Assembly (NCBI GenBank): GCA_002430125.1
Contig: DJBQ01000056.1
Coordinates: forward strand, 810 to 42,582
Direction: 5' to 3'
Length of the DNA stretch: 41,773 nucleotides
Origin: Rhodobacterales bacterium UBA5972
Lineage (GTDB): Bacteria > Pseudomonadota > Alphaproteobacteria > Rhodobacterales > Rhodobacteraceae
The notes beneath the pieces were generated by a model. It had not been told where the DNA came from and did not search any database. It saw only the letters and a list, made by a program, of their open reading frames with translations. Positions 1 to 10,318 of this stretch are shown here, piece by piece. Position numbers and translations under genes: made by a program. How positions within the stretch are numbered: the stretch's first letter is position 1; each line of letters begins with the position of its first letter.

Positions 1-1209
1 CTGGGTAACCCGATCGACGGCAAAGGCCCGATCAAAACCAAAAAGCGGTCGCAGGCCGACGTGAAAGCCCCCGGCATTATCCCTCGTAAATCGGTGCATG
101 AACCGATGGCGACAGGGATCAAATCGGTTGACGCACTGATCCCGGTTGGCCGTGGCCAGCGCGAGCTGATCATTGGCGACCGTCAGACCGGCAAGTCGGC
201 GATTGCGCTGGATACGATCCTGAACCAGAAGGTCTATAACGACGCGGCTGGCGATGATGAAAGCAAGAAACTTTACTGCATCTATGTGGCGATTGGTCAA
301 AAGCGTTCGACCGTGGCCCAGTTGGTAAAGAAACTGGAAGAAACCGGCGCGCTGGCCTATACAATCGTTGTGGCTGCAACCGCATCCGAGCCTGCCCCGT
401 TGCAGTTTCTGGCACCCTATGCCGCGACGTCGATGGCCGAGCATTTCCGCGACAATGGCCGCCATGCGCTGATCATCTATGATGATTTGTCCAAGCAAGC
501 GGTTTCCTATCGCCAGATGTCGCTGCTGCTGCGCCGCCCACCAGGCCGTGAAGCTTACCCTGGCGACGTTTTCTATCTGCACTCAAGACTTTTGGAGCGT
601 TCGGCAAAACTGAACGAAGACAACGGCTCGGGCTCGTTGACGGCGCTGCCGATCATCGAAACCCAGGGTGGTGACGTGTCGGCGTTTATTCCAACCAACG
701 TGATTTCGATCACCGATGGTCAGATCTTCCTTGAAACCGAATTGTTCTATCAGGGCATCCGCCCGGCTGTGAACACTGGTTTGTCGGTGTCGCGTGTGGG
801 GTCATCCGCACAGACCAAGGCAATGAAATCGGTTGCCGGTTCGATCAAACTGGAATTGGCGCAGTACCGCGAGATGGCGGCTTTTGCTCAGTTCGGGTCT
901 GACCTTGATGCATCTACCCAAGCCCTGCTGAACCGTGGTGCGCGTCTGACTGAACTGTTGAAACAGCCGCAATATTCGCCGCTGACCACAGCCGAACAGG
1001 TTATCGTGATCTATGCCGGGACCAAAGGGTTCTTGGACAAAATCGCGGTTGGGAACGTGAACCGGTTTGAAGCTGGTCTGCTGAACCACCTGCGTCAGAA
1101 CTGCGCTGATTTGTTGGCTGATATCACCAACAATGACCGCAAAGTGTCCGACGATCTGGAAGCTGCGATCAAATCCGCCATTGAAGCCTTTGCAAGCGAC
1201 TTCAATTAA
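1..1209 (+). CDS. atpA: ATP synthase F1 subunit alpha, 5'-truncated by window edge
   Basis: The alpha subunit is a non-catalytic nucleotide-binding subunit of the F1 head of the proton-translocating ATP synthase. The frame is already open at base 1 and reads through to the stop at 1207-1209, giving 402 residues; alphas are usually about 510, so roughly 110 N-terminal residues lie outside the window. The P-loop GDRQTGKS is at fragment residues 59-66, and the [12 protein letters not shown] segment typical of alpha follows. The GTG at 61 is an internal codon and not the start. The gene leads the run atpA-atpG-atpD-atpC, with 33 bases before atpG. Confidence 0.98.
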   Translation: MGNPIDGKGPIKTKKRSQADVKAPGIIPRKSVHEPMATGIKSVDALIPVGRGQRELIIGDRQTGKSAIALDTILNQKVYNDAAGDDESKKLYCIYVAIGQKRSTVAQLVKKLEETGALAYTIVVAATASEPAPLQFLAPYAATSMAEHFRDNGRHALIIYDDLSKQAVSYRQMSLLLRRPPGREAYPGDVFYLHSRLLERSAKLNEDNGSGSLTALPIIETQGGDVSAFIPTNVISITDGQIFLETELFYQGIRPAVNTGLSVSRVGSSAQTKAMKSVAGSIKLELAQYREMAAFAQFGSDLDASTQALLNRGARLTELLKQPQYSPLTTAEQVIVIYAGTKGFLDKIAVGNVNRFEAGLLNHLRQNCADLLADITNNDRKVSDDLEAAIKSAIEAFASDFN

Positions 1210-1242
1210 TTTTGGCCTTAAGGAACAAGGAGCTTTGCTGAA

Positions 1243-2112
1243 ATGGCAAACCTCAAGGACCTGAAAAACCGGATCCAGAGTGTCAAGAACACTCGCAAGA
1301 TCACCAAGGCCATGCAGATGGTCTCGGCGGCCAAGTTGCGCCGGGCGCAAGAGGCGGCTGAAGCCGGTCGCCCCTACGCAACCCGGATGGCCGATGTGAT
1401 GCGTAACCTTGCTCGTGGGGCTGCGGATTCTGACGGTGCACCGCGCCTGTTGGCCGGAACCGGCAAAAGCGAAGTGCATTTGCTGGTTGTTGCCACTGGC
1501 GAACGTGGTTTGTGCGGCGGCTTTAACTCGTCAATCGCCAAACTGGCACGTTTGCATGCGCAACGCCTGTTGGCCGAAGGCAAAAAGGTGAAAATCCTGA
1601 CGGTCGGCAAGAAAGGCCGTGAGCAATTGCGCCGCGATTTTGGCCATGCGATGGTCGCCCATGTCGACTTGTCGGCTGTAAAGCGGGTTGGCTATGTCAA
1701 CGCGCAAGACGTTGCCAGCGAAGTTCTTAGCCGTTTTGAAACTGGTGAATTCGACGTTGCAACGATCTTTTTCAATACTTTCCAGTCAGTTATCGCACAA
1801 ATACCAACCGCGACCCAACTGATCCCGGCAGTGGTCGAAGAGTCTGACGAAGCGGCAGCCTTTTATGAATTCGAACCCGACGAACAAGAAATTCTGACGG
1901 AATTGCTGCCCGCAGCGATCACCACACAGATTTTCACCGCTTTGTTGGAAAACGGTGCGTCCGAACAAGGCGCGCGGATGTCCGCGATGGATAACGCGAC
2001 GCGCAATGCGGGCGAAATGATCGACAAACTGACAATTCAGTACAACCGGTCACGCCAAGCGGCGATCACCAATGAACTTATTGAAATTATCTCGGGCGCA
2101 GAGGCGCTCTAA
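1243..2112 (+). CDS. atpG: ATP synthase F1 subunit gamma
   Basis: Gamma is the central rotor shaft that couples proton flow through Fo to conformational change in the alpha/beta ring. The 289-residue length is normal. The N-terminal helix ([20 protein letters not shown], then [14 protein letters not shown]) and the C-terminal helix ([17 protein letters not shown], then [16 protein letters not shown]) form the coiled-coil shaft and are strongly conserved; the middle part is the Rossmann-like globular domain. A good ribosome site (AAGGAG) lies upstream of the ATG. The gap to atpD is 15 bases, so it is co-transcribed. Confidence 0.98.
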   Translation: MANLKDLKNRIQSVKNTRKITKAMQMVSAAKLRRAQEAAEAGRPYATRMADVMRNLARGAADSDGAPRLLAGTGKSEVHLLVVATGERGLCGGFNSSIAKLARLHAQRLLAEGKKVKILTVGKKGREQLRRDFGHAMVAHVDLSAVKRVGYVNAQDVASEVLSRFETGEFDVATIFFNTFQSVIAQIPTATQLIPAVVEESDEAAAFYEFEPDEQEILTELLPAAITTQIFTALLENGASEQGARMSAMDNATRNAGEMIDKLTIQYNRSRQAAITNELIEIISGAEAL

Positions 2113-3555
<1,443 letters not shown>

Positions 3556-3570
3556 TCAAAGGGGTCTCTG

Positions 3571-3969
3571 ATGGCCGATATGATGCAATTTGAACTTGTC
3601 TCGCCCGAGCGGATGCTGGCGTCTTTACAGGTGATCGAGGTGGAAATCCCCGGCGCCGAAGGTGACTTCACCGCAATGGCTGACCATGCCGCATTGGTTA
3701 CAACCATGCGTCCGGGAATTCTGAAGGCCAAATCGGCCACGGAAACCACAGAATACGTGGTCACCGGCGGATTTGTCGAAGTGTCCGGCACGACGACATC
3801 GGTTTTGGCTGAAAATGCCGTGCCGCGCAGCGAAATGACCCGCGATGCGGCAAACGCGATTTTGGCTGAAGCCGAAGCTGCGTTGGCCGGTTTGACCGGT
3901 GCTGGGCGTGATGCTGCAGACAAACGGCTGGCCGATACCAAAGCCCTGGTTGAAGCGCTGGGATTGTAA
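3571..3969 (+). CDS. atpC: ATP synthase F1 subunit epsilon
   Basis: Epsilon binds gamma and the c-ring and regulates ATP hydrolysis. The 132 residues contain the N-terminal beta-sandwich (FELVSPERML, VEIPGAEGDFTAMADHA, MRPGIL) and a shorter Ala-rich C-terminal helical part (residues about 90-132). It is the last gene of the operon, 15 bases after atpD, and is followed within 30 bases by a strong intrinsic terminator. The start ATG at 3571 follows a weak purine-rich site (AAAGGGG). Confidence 0.97.
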   Translation: MADMMQFELVSPERMLASLQVIEVEIPGAEGDFTAMADHAALVTTMRPGILKAKSATETTEYVVTGGFVEVSGTTTSVLAENAVPRSEMTRDAANAILAEAEAALAGLTGAGRDAADKRLADTKALVEALGL

Positions 3970-3995
3970 GCTTAACAAAATTGTCAAAATGAAGG

Positions 3996-4028
3996 ATGGC
4001 CCGGTCATATTCCGGGCCATTTCTTTTT
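3996..4028 (+). terminator. Rho-independent terminator of the atp operon
   Basis: A perfect 9-bp stem (ATGGCCCGG, 3996-4004, paired with CCGGGCCAT, 4012-4020) with a 7-base loop is followed directly by a T-rich run (TTCTTTTT). It sits 26 bases after the atpC stop and should end the atp transcript. Confidence 0.93.
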
Positions 4029-4078
4029 GTATGCTTTTACTGTAAATGCCTAATTGGTAAATGGATGACAGTAGGGCG

Positions 4079-4429
4079 ATGCAAAGGCTAAGGACGAATC
4101 TTGTCGGCGTGGACCAAGGCAGCGTGGTTCTGTTCTCTGATTTCGAGGATGGCGGCGAGATGTGGACCGGCCGTGGTGCGCGCGAGGCTCTGACCACCAT
4201 TTTATATAACGGAGTCTTCCTGAACCCACCCACCGTCAGCGTCAATATCAGCATGTGGGACATGGATCAGGAAACCAATATGCGGGCAGATGTTTCAACC
4301 GCGCAAATCACCCGCGAGGGGTTTCAGATCATATTCAAAACATGGGGCGACACACGTATCGCCCGTGTTCGTGCCACTTGGACAGCGATTGGCGAGGTAA
4401 AAAGTGAGGAAGACTGGGACGTCGATTAA
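4079..4429 (+). CDS. H-type lectin domain protein
   Basis: A 116-residue protein that resembles the H-type lectin domain, a small beta-sandwich first known from snail and slime-mould agglutinins that binds N-acetylgalactosamine-like sugars. Visible family features are the start MQRLRTNLVGVDQG, the FSDFEDGGEMWTG block (residues 19-31), SVNISMWDMD (54-63) and FKTWGDTRIARVRATW (86-101). No signal peptide is visible, so a cytoplasmic role is as likely as a surface one and the ligand is unknown. An in-frame ATG at 4061 is possible; 4079 is preferred because it has AGGG just upstream, matches the start I recall for relatives, and lies downstream of a promoter-like pair (TTGTAT 4027, TAATTG 4051). 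The 3' end converges on prs, 12 bases away. Confidence 0.8.
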   Translation: MQRLRTNLVGVDQGSVVLFSDFEDGGEMWTGRGAREALTTILYNGVFLNPPTVSVNISMWDMDQETNMRADVSTAQITREGFQIIFKTWGDTRIARVRATWTAIGEVKSEEDWDVD

Positions 4430-4441
4430 GGGCTGATTTCC

Positions 4442-5455
4442 CTATTCTTCGTAAAGTCCCTGATAGATCGTGCCGAGGGTTTCTGCCTCAAACAACGACG
4501 ATACCGATGTGCCATTTGCAATATTCAGGATGGCTTGCGCAAATATTGGCGCAGTTGGCACGATGCGGATATTTTCGGCGGCCTTAACCTCGGGGGTGGC
4601 TTCGATACTGTCGGTAATCACCAGACTTTTCATGACCGAGTCTTTGATCCGCATAACCGCCGGGCCGGACAGCACACCATGCGTGATATAGGCGTGCACT
4701 TCGGAAGCACCCTTTTCCATCAGGGTTTCGGCAGCTTTACACAGGGTTCCGGCCGTGTCGCAAATATCGTCAACGATCAGACAAATCCGCCCCGATACAT
4801 CGCCGATCACATTCATTTCTGCGATTTCACCGGGGGAGGAACGACGTTTGTCGACGATCGCCAGATCAAGGTCCAGGCGCTTGGCAAGTTCACGGGCACG
4901 ACCCACACCACCCACATCGGGAGACACCACCATGACTTTTTCAAGGTTGGCAAAGTTTTGTTTGATATCCATCGCAAAAATCGGCGAGGCATAAAGGTTA
5001 TCAACCGGAATGTCGAAAAAACCCTGAATTTGTGTTGCATGCAGATCCATCGTCAAAACCCGTTCAATCCCGGCGCGGTCGATCAGATTGGCAACCAGTT
5101 TGGCGGAAATCGGGGTGCGGGCCTTGGTGCGCCGGTCTTGGCGAGCATAGCCAAAATAGGGGATCACGGCGGTGATGCGCGATGCAGACGAGCGTTTCAG
5201 CGCATCGGCCATGATCAGCAATTCCATCAGGTTGTCATTGGCGGGGTTCGACGTTGACTGGATGATGAACATATCCTCGCCGCGGACATTTTCATAAACT
5301 TCGACAAATATTTCCTGATCGTTAAAGCGTTCGACCCGCGCATCCACCAGCCCGACCGGACGGCCCTGATGCATCGACATGCGCCGCGCAATTGCTTTGG
5401 CGAGAGTGGGATTGGAATTACCTGCGATCAGTTTTGGTTCGACAATGGCAGTCAT
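4442..5455 (-). CDS. prs: Ribose-phosphate pyrophosphokinase (PRPP synthetase)
   Basis: Makes phosphoribosyl pyrophosphate from ribose 5-phosphate and ATP, the precursor for purines, pyrimidines, histidine, tryptophan and NAD. The 337 residues include the ATP-binding FGYARQDRR (residues 101-109), the metal-binding DLHA (137-140), the flexible RRSSPGE loop (204-210) and the PRPP loop [10 protein letters not shown] (228-237). It is transcribed alone towards the H-type lectin gene. The 134 bases upstream, shared with the divergent isomerase gene, should hold both promoters; no clean consensus was found there. Two other PRPP-linked nucleotide genes (purE, purK) lie about 20 kb away. Confidence 0.98.
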   Translation of the reverse strand: MTAIVEPKLIAGNSNPTLAKAIARRMSMHQGRPVGLVDARVERFNDQEIFVEVYENVRGEDMFIIQSTSNPANDNLMELLIMADALKRSSASRITAVIPYFGYARQDRRTKARTPISAKLVANLIDRAGIERVLTMDLHATQIQGFFDIPVDNLYASPIFAMDIKQNFANLEKVMVVSPDVGGVGRARELAKRLDLDLAIVDKRRSSPGEIAEMNVIGDVSGRICLIVDDICDTAGTLCKAAETLMEKGASEVHAYITHGVLSGPAVMRIKDSVMKSLVITDSIEATPEVKAAENIRIVPTAPIFAQAILNIANGTSVSSLFEAETLGTIYQGLYEE

Positions 5456-5589
5456 CGAAGGGCCCCTTTTTCGGCGTCCGGGACTGACCCCGTGACAGTT
5501 TTGTGAACTGCCGCCCGCTTAGCATTGCAATGCCGGTTTGCCTAGTGTCATAGGTATGATAACGGCAAGTTTTGCACAAAGGACGCCCG

Positions 5590-6186
5590 ATGGCCCATAT
5601 CGATTATTACACCAGCCCGATTTCGACCTTCGCTTATCTGGCGGGCAACCGATTTGAACAGGTTGTGGCAAAACACAAGGCAACAGTGACCTACAAGCCG
5701 TTTGACCTTGTGGCGAATTTCAACAGAACCGGCGGATTGCCTTTGGGGCAGCGCCACGAATCGCGCGTTGCCTACCGGCTGCAGGAATTAGAGCGGATTT
5801 CAAAACGCTATGGTCTGCCGATGAACTTCAAGCCGGCGCATTTTCCGACCAATCCGGCACCAGCGTCTTATGCCATTATAGCCGCGCAAAATGCTGGTGG
5901 TGGTGATTTAGGCGGGCTGGTTCAGGCCTTTTTGTGCGCGTGCTTTGAACAGGAAAAGGATGTGGCCGATGATTTGGTGATCCGTGCTTGCCTGACAGCG
6001 AACGGTTTTGATCCGACGCTGGCTGATAGTGGCATGATGGCAGGGGCAGAAACCTATGCCCGCAACACCGAGGATGCAGTGCGTCTGGGTGTGTTCGGCG
6101 CGCCATTTTACATTGTCGGCGAGGAAAAGTTCTGGGGTCAAGACCGGATCGAATATCTTGATGCGCATCTGGACGAGATAGGCTAA
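5590..6186 (+). CDS. 2-hydroxychromene-2-carboxylate isomerase family protein
   Basis: A 198-residue DsbA/kappa-GST-fold protein of the family that isomerises 2-hydroxychromene-2-carboxylate in naphthalene breakdown using glutathione. The N-terminus DYYTSPISTFAYLAG carries the Ser region (Ser9, Ser12) that replaces the thioredoxin CxxC. The cis-Pro segment GVFGAPFYIV is at 167-176 and the family signature FWGQDR at 181-186. The ATG at 5590 has an ideal AAAGGA site 6 bases upstream; an in-frame TTG at 5572 lacks one. The stop overlaps the next start by one base (TAATG), so the pair is coupled. The real substrate is not known. Confidence 0.9.
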   Translation: MAHIDYYTSPISTFAYLAGNRFEQVVAKHKATVTYKPFDLVANFNRTGGLPLGQRHESRVAYRLQELERISKRYGLPMNFKPAHFPTNPAPASYAIIAAQNAGGGDLGGLVQAFLCACFEQEKDVADDLVIRACLTANGFDPTLADSGMMAGAETYARNTEDAVRLGVFGAPFYIVGEEKFWGQDRIEYLDAHLDEIG

Positions 6187-6998
6187 TGCCCGAGGCGGTT
6201 CTGGCGGGCACCCGGATATATTGGCGGGTTGATGGAACAGGTGCACGTGATGTTTTTCTGATCCACTGCACGATGGCGCATTCCGGCGCCTGGAAGGGGC
6301 TGTTTCCCTATCTGGCGGATGATTGTCGTATGGTGTCATTTGATATGCCGGGCCATGGGCGCAGTGGGCTGCAGGACAAATCGGTAAGCTGGCAGACCCA
6401 AACCACCAACGCCGCAATTGCATTGTTGGAGCAGGGCCACGCGCCTGCTGATCTTGTCGGGCATTCGTTCGGCGGTACAGTTGCAATCCGGATCGCGGTT
6501 GAACGCCCTGATCTGGTACGCAGTCTGACTCTGATTGACCCGGTTTTCTTTTCTGCGGTCATTGATGCGGGCCGCACGGAGGTTGACGATCATTACGGGC
6601 CGCATAAGGAATTTTACGAATTATTGGACAAGGGAAATTTTGAAGCAGCGGCCCGGGCCTTTTCGCGTCTTTGGGATGGCGATCTGGACTGGGATGCTCT
6701 GCCGGCAAAACAGCGGGCCTATCAAGCCGAAACGGTCACGATGATCCGCGAAGGTGGCAAATCTCTGATGGCAAATGGGCCGGATCATATTCACCTACGC
6801 GAGGTGGCGCGGATCAACGTGCCGGTTCTGCTGATCGAAGGCGAGAAGACCGATCAGGTGATCGTCGCGGTTCAGGAAGAACTGGCGCGGGTATTACCAC
6901 AGGCACGACGCGTGGTGGTCGCGGGTGCCGGGCATATGGTTCCGATCACCCATCCGCGTGAGGTTGCCAGCGAAATTAGACGCTTGTATGGGATTTAG
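6186..6998 (+). CDS. Alpha/beta hydrolase
   Basis: A 270-residue alpha/beta-hydrolase-fold enzyme. The nucleophile elbow VGHSFGG places Ser94, the likely acid is in the GEKTDQ segment (Asp223), and the base is His250 in AGAGHMVP. The oxyanion region is LIHCTMAHSG near residue 25. It overlaps the isomerase gene by one base, which suggests translation coupling and a shared catabolic role, perhaps hydrolysis of a product or a thioester. The substrate cannot be told from sequence. The 3' end faces the threonine aldolase gene across a short 8-bp tandem repeat. Confidence 0.9.
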   Translation: MPEAVLAGTRIYWRVDGTGARDVFLIHCTMAHSGAWKGLFPYLADDCRMVSFDMPGHGRSGLQDKSVSWQTQTTNAAIALLEQGHAPADLVGHSFGGTVAIRIAVERPDLVRSLTLIDPVFFSAVIDAGRTEVDDHYGPHKEFYELLDKGNFEAAARAFSRLWDGDLDWDALPAKQRAYQAETVTMIREGGKSLMANGPDHIHLREVARINVPVLLIEGEKTDQVIVAVQEELARVLPQARRVVVAGAGHMVPITHPREVASEIRRLYGI

Positions 6999-7014
6999 GC
7001 ACTGGATTTGGGTT

Positions 7015-7046
7015 CCTAGAAACCTAGAAACCTAGAAACCTAGGAA
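7015..7046. repeat. 8-bp tandem repeat between convergent genes
   Basis: Three perfect copies of CCTAGAAA (7015-7022, 7023-7030, 7031-7038) are followed by one variant, CCTAGGAA (7039-7046). The array fills most of the 54-base gap between two convergent genes. Its ends can pair (TTCCTAG 7013-7019 with CTAGGAA 7040-7046), giving a weak symmetric hairpin with a 20-base loop that could act as a bidirectional 3'-end structure. Copy number may vary between strains. Confidence 0.85.
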
Positions 7047-7052
7047 TCTGGT

Positions 7053-8111
7053 TTAGGTCGCGTTGGTATGTGCTGCGGCCACAAAACTGGCAATGTCGTC
7101 GTCCGTGGTGGCCCAGTTGCAAACCAGCCGCGCACCGACGATTTCATCTGGCTGGCCTTCAAGCGTTGCGTTGTGTGCGAGGTAATAGGCGGCCCCAGCT
7201 TTACGTGCATTGATATGGCCCTGCCGGGTCCATCCCGCAAAGATCATATTGGCGTCGCGTTGGTGATAAATTTCGGCCCCGGGCAGGCCTTTGACGGCTC
7301 TTTCCAGTCGCGCCGCAGCGGCGTTTGATTTTCGCGCCAGATCAAGCCATAGATCGTCTTGCAGATAGGCCAGCATTTGAGCTGCCAGAAACCGGTTCTT
7401 CGACAAAAGATGCGCGCCGCGCATCCGGCGCAACTGGAATTGGCGCGACCTGGCCGGATCAAAAAAGATCACTGCCTCGACCCCCATCAGGCCATTTTTG
7501 GTGCCGCCAAAACTGACCGCATCAATACCGGATTTCCATGTCATTTCCGCGGGCGTACAGCCAAGCGCAACCAGAGCATTGGCAAAACGCGCGCCGTCCA
7601 GATGGCAGGGCGCATCAAAGGATTTCGCGACTTTTGTCACCGCGCGGATTTCCTCAAGATTGTAAACTCCGCCCAGATCGGTAACTTGGGTGAGCGAAAC
7701 CGGCCCGCGCTGGACATCTTTCACGCCGCCGCTTTCGAAATTCATCATCGCGGCGTGTAAAGCCACGGCGTCGATCTTGCCCGACGGACCGTCAACGCCA
7801 ACCAGTTTTGCGCCGTTCGAATAAAACTCGGGCGCATTGGCTTCAGACATCATGATATGGGCATCCCGGTGGCAGAAAATCGCGTCCCACGGATTTGCCA
7901 GCGTGGCCAAGGCCAGCGAATTGGCGGCAGTGCCGGTGATGACAAAATGAACCACGGCATCGGGCGCTTCGAAAACTTCGCGCAGACGCGACTGCGCCCG
8001 GGCCGTGGTTTCGTCGTTGCCGTACGCCATTGCATAGCCACGATTGGCCTCGGCCAAGGCTGCCATGATTTCGGGCGCGACCGGCCCTGAATTATCAGAT
8101 GCAAAAAACAT
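7053..8111 (-). CDS. Low-specificity L-threonine aldolase (PLP-dependent beta-eliminating lyase family)
   Basis: Cleaves L-threonine or allo-threonine to glycine and acetaldehyde with pyridoxal phosphate. Of 352 residues, the fold-type I features are the N-terminal SDNSGPVAPEIM, the HLDGARFANAL segment (170-180, Asp contacting the PLP ring nitrogen) and the Schiff-base lysine Lys205 in SFGGTKNG. The start codon overlaps the stop of the upstream YcgN-family gene by one base (TAATG on the minus strand), so the two are translationally linked. Related beta-phenylserine or threonine aldolases cannot be told apart here. Confidence 0.94.
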   Translation of the reverse strand: MFFASDNSGPVAPEIMAALAEANRGYAMAYGNDETTARAQSRLREVFEAPDAVVHFVITGTAANSLALATLANPWDAIFCHRDAHIMMSEANAPEFYSNGAKLVGVDGPSGKIDAVALHAAMMNFESGGVKDVQRGPVSLTQVTDLGGVYNLEEIRAVTKVAKSFDAPCHLDGARFANALVALGCTPAEMTWKSGIDAVSFGGTKNGLMGVEAVIFFDPARSRQFQLRRMRGAHLLSKNRFLAAQMLAYLQDDLWLDLARKSNAAAARLERAVKGLPGAEIYHQRDANMIFAGWTRQGHINARKAGAAYYLAHNATLEGQPDEIVGARLVCNWATTDDDIASFVAAAHTNAT

Positions 8112-8581
8112 TAAACGATCCCTTCGATGATATAATCCTCAAGATCATCCTGATCGATGTCATATTCCGGGATGGTCTTGCCTTGCATAGTTAATCCGGC
8201 TGCTGCAACAGACTGCGTGTCGCCGGAAATCAGCGGGTGCCAGTCAAACAGCGGCTTGCCTTCAAATAACAGACGGTAGGCGCAGGTTGACGGCATCCAA
8301 TAAGCCGTCCGGGCGATATTCTCGGGCGTCAGTACAACGCACCCAGCGACGATCTGGCGGCGCAAGGCGTAGTTGCCACAGGAACAGGTTGCCTCGTCAA
8401 ACAGCCGACAAGCGATGTTGGTATAGGCAATCTCGCCGCTGTCCTCGTCTTCCAGTTTCAGCAGGCAACACCGGCCGCAGCCATCACACAGCGCCTCCCA
8501 TTCCGGGCGGCTCAGGTCCTCCAGTGCGTGGGTTTCCCAAAATTTTGGACGGATATCGCTGCGGTCGATCGGTGTTTTCAT
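8111..8581 (-). CDS. YcgN family cysteine-cluster protein (UPF0260)
   Basis: A 156-residue member of the YcgN/UPF0260 family, close to the length of the E. coli protein. It contains the CDGCGRCC motif (Cys32, 35, 38, 39) plus Cys58, 66, 68, 81 and 100, which suggests a zinc or iron-sulphur site; the function is unknown. The open frame extends upstream to 8677, but the ATG at 8581 (MKTPIDRSDIRPKFWE) matches the family start and avoids overlap with the divergent gene at 8687. It is followed by threonine aldolase with a one-base overlap. Confidence 0.9.
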   Translation of the reverse strand: MKTPIDRSDIRPKFWETHALEDLSRPEWEALCDGCGRCCLLKLEDEDSGEIAYTNIACRLFDEATCSCGNYALRRQIVAGCVVLTPENIARTAYWMPSTCAYRLLFEGKPLFDWHPLISGDTQSVAAAGLTMQGKTIPEYDIDQDDLEDYIIEGIV

Positions 8582-8686
8582 GACCACAGAATGACTTGAT
8601 CCGAAGCCAAGGAAAAGGCCAAATCGGACAAAGGCTTGAGCGGATAAGCCACTTGCGTTAGCGTGCAGGAAAAACAAAGCGGGCAG

Positions 8687-9361
8687 ATGCGGGAAACAGC
8701 TTTATATGCGCCGATTAAGGCGTTTCTGGAAGGTCAGGGCTATGAGGTCAAGGCCGAGGTCAGGGATTGCGACGTGGTGGCGGTGCGGGGCGACGAGGCT
8801 CCTGTCGTTGTGGAATTAAAGTTGTCGCTGTCTTTGGCGTTGCTGTTGCAGGGCGTGGACCGTCTGGCCATCACCGATTGGGTTTATGTTGCGGTTCCAA
8901 CCGGCAAAGGTGCGCGTTGGCCCGGGCAAGTCAAAGATGCCGCTAAACTGTGTCGACGACTGGGTTTGGGGCTGATTTCAGTGCGGCTGAGCGGGGCGGG
9001 TGGAGTTGTTGTTCATGCCGATCCGGGGCAGTATCAACCGCGCAAAGTTGCCGGGCGCAAGACGGCTTTGCTGAAGGAGTTTCAGGCCCGCGTGGGGGAT
9101 CCGAATTGCGGGGGGCAGGTTGGGCGAAAACTGATGACCGCCTATCGGCAGAACGCGTTACGCTTGGCAGATGCACTGGCGCGTGACGGTGCGGAGCGGC
9201 CTGTGGTTTTGGCTCGGACGCTGGCGGTTCCAAAGGCTGCGACGATCTTGCGAGACGATTATTATGGTTGGTTTCAACGGGTTTCGCATGGCGTTTACGA
9301 TCTGCGCGACGCTGGTCGGGCGGCGTTGGAGGAACATCGGGCAGTGGTTGAAACGCTTTAA
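8687..9361 (+). CDS. DUF2161 protein with putative PD-(D/E)XK nuclease fold
   Basis: A 224-residue protein resembling the DUF2161 family, predicted to have a PD-(D/E)XK phosphodiesterase fold. The core is visible: Asp29 in DCDVVAVRGD and the ELK motif with Glu43 and Lys45 in VVELKL. The C-terminal part (about 120-224) is rich in basic residues (QYQPRKVAGRKTALL) and ends with a helix-rich segment that could bind DNA. It stands alone, divergent from ycgN and convergent with ribF, so context gives no role. An in-frame GTG at 8663 is an alternative start; MRETALYAPIKAFLE fits family starts better. Nuclease activity is inferred only. Confidence 0.83.
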   Translation: MRETALYAPIKAFLEGQGYEVKAEVRDCDVVAVRGDEAPVVVELKLSLSLALLLQGVDRLAITDWVYVAVPTGKGARWPGQVKDAAKLCRRLGLGLISVRLSGAGGVVVHADPGQYQPRKVAGRKTALLKEFQARVGDPNCGGQVGRKLMTAYRQNALRLADALARDGAERPVVLARTLAVPKAATILRDDYYGWFQRVSHGVYDLRDAGRAALEEHRAVVETL

Positions 9362-9370
9362 CGTGGCCGC

Positions 9371-10309
9371 TTAAAGCGCGTTCAGTATCTTGCGACTTTC
9401 CACGCAATCCGCGTCAATTTGTTCAATCAACGCCTCAAGGGTGTCAAATTTCAGCTCGGGGCGTTGGTAGCCAACCAAGGCGACTGAAATATCAATGCCG
9501 TAAATATCACCCGAAAAATCAAAGATATAGACTTCTAAATTTGGGTCTTCACCGCCGAATGTAGGGCGCAGGCCGATCGAGGCCGCCCCTTGATAATGAC
9601 CTTTATGCGGCCCCTCCAGCACGTCAACCAACACGGCATAGACGCCGAATTTCGGTGGATGCAGCCCGTCAATTGCAAGGTTCGCTGTCGGGTATCCTAG
9701 ATCGCGGCCACGTTGATCGCCGCTGATTACCGGGCCTTCAATGCGGTGCAGGTGGCCCAGCATCCGTGCGGCATCTTCGGGCTTGCCGTCACTTAACGCG
9801 GTTCGGATCGAGGTCGAGGAAAACTCGCCACGATCATCGGCGATAAGTGGCGCGATGGTGACACCAAAGCCCAATTCGCCACCCAAATCGATCAGGGTTT
9901 GCGCGTTGCCGGAGCGCCCTTTGCCGAAACTGAAATCGGCTCCGACGACGACGTGTTTCAGCCCGAAACCTTCGACAATCACCTGCTGCGCGAATTCCTG
10001 GGCAGTGAGGCTGGACAATGCGGCGTTGAAGTTCAGTTCATAAAGTCGTTCGACCCCAAGCTTTTCCAACCGGTGCGCGCGCGCTTCGGCATTCATCAGG
10101 CGAAACGGCGGGGCGTCAGGGGCAAAATACTGGCGCGGATGCGGCTCGAACGTCATCACGCCCAACGGGCAATTGAGATCGACAGCCTTGTTTCGGGCAA
10201 GGTCGATGACCGAGCGGTGGCCCAGATGCACGCCGTCAAAATTGCCGATGGCAACCGACGCCCCCCGGTCCGCCGGATCAACGTATCTATAATCGCGGAT
10301 GGTCCGCAT
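9371..10309 (-). CDS. ribF: Bifunctional riboflavin kinase / FAD synthetase
   Basis: Phosphorylates riboflavin to FMN and adenylates FMN to FAD. The 312 residues show the N-terminal nucleotidyltransferase domain (IGNFDGVHLGH 21-31, GADFSFGK 123-130, STSIRTAL 165-172) and the C-terminal flavokinase domain (GRDLGYPTAN 201-210, RPTFGG 248-253, LEVYIFDF 258-265). It is the last gene of the minus-strand run that starts with ppaC, 9 bases after the MaoC gene. No FMN riboswitch was seen upstream. Confidence 0.97.
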   Translation of the reverse strand: MRTIRDYRYVDPADRGASVAIGNFDGVHLGHRSVIDLARNKAVDLNCPLGVMTFEPHPRQYFAPDAPPFRLMNAEARAHRLEKLGVERLYELNFNAALSSLTAQEFAQQVIVEGFGLKHVVVGADFSFGKGRSGNAQTLIDLGGELGFGVTIAPLIADDRGEFSSTSIRTALSDGKPEDAARMLGHLHRIEGPVISGDQRGRDLGYPTANLAIDGLHPPKFGVYAVLVDVLEGPHKGHYQGAASIGLRPTFGGEDPNLEVYIFDFSGDIYGIDISVALVGYQRPELKFDTLEALIEQIDADCVESRKILNAL

Positions 10310-10318
10310 ATCGCCCCC

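Noticed and set aside
7015..7046. Possible CRISPR-like array
   Set aside because: The unit is an 8-mer with no spacers, so it is a simple tandem repeat.
9371..10309. FMN riboswitch regulating ribF
   Set aside because: The upstream 9 bases belong to a tight operon and no RFN element was seen before ppaC either.
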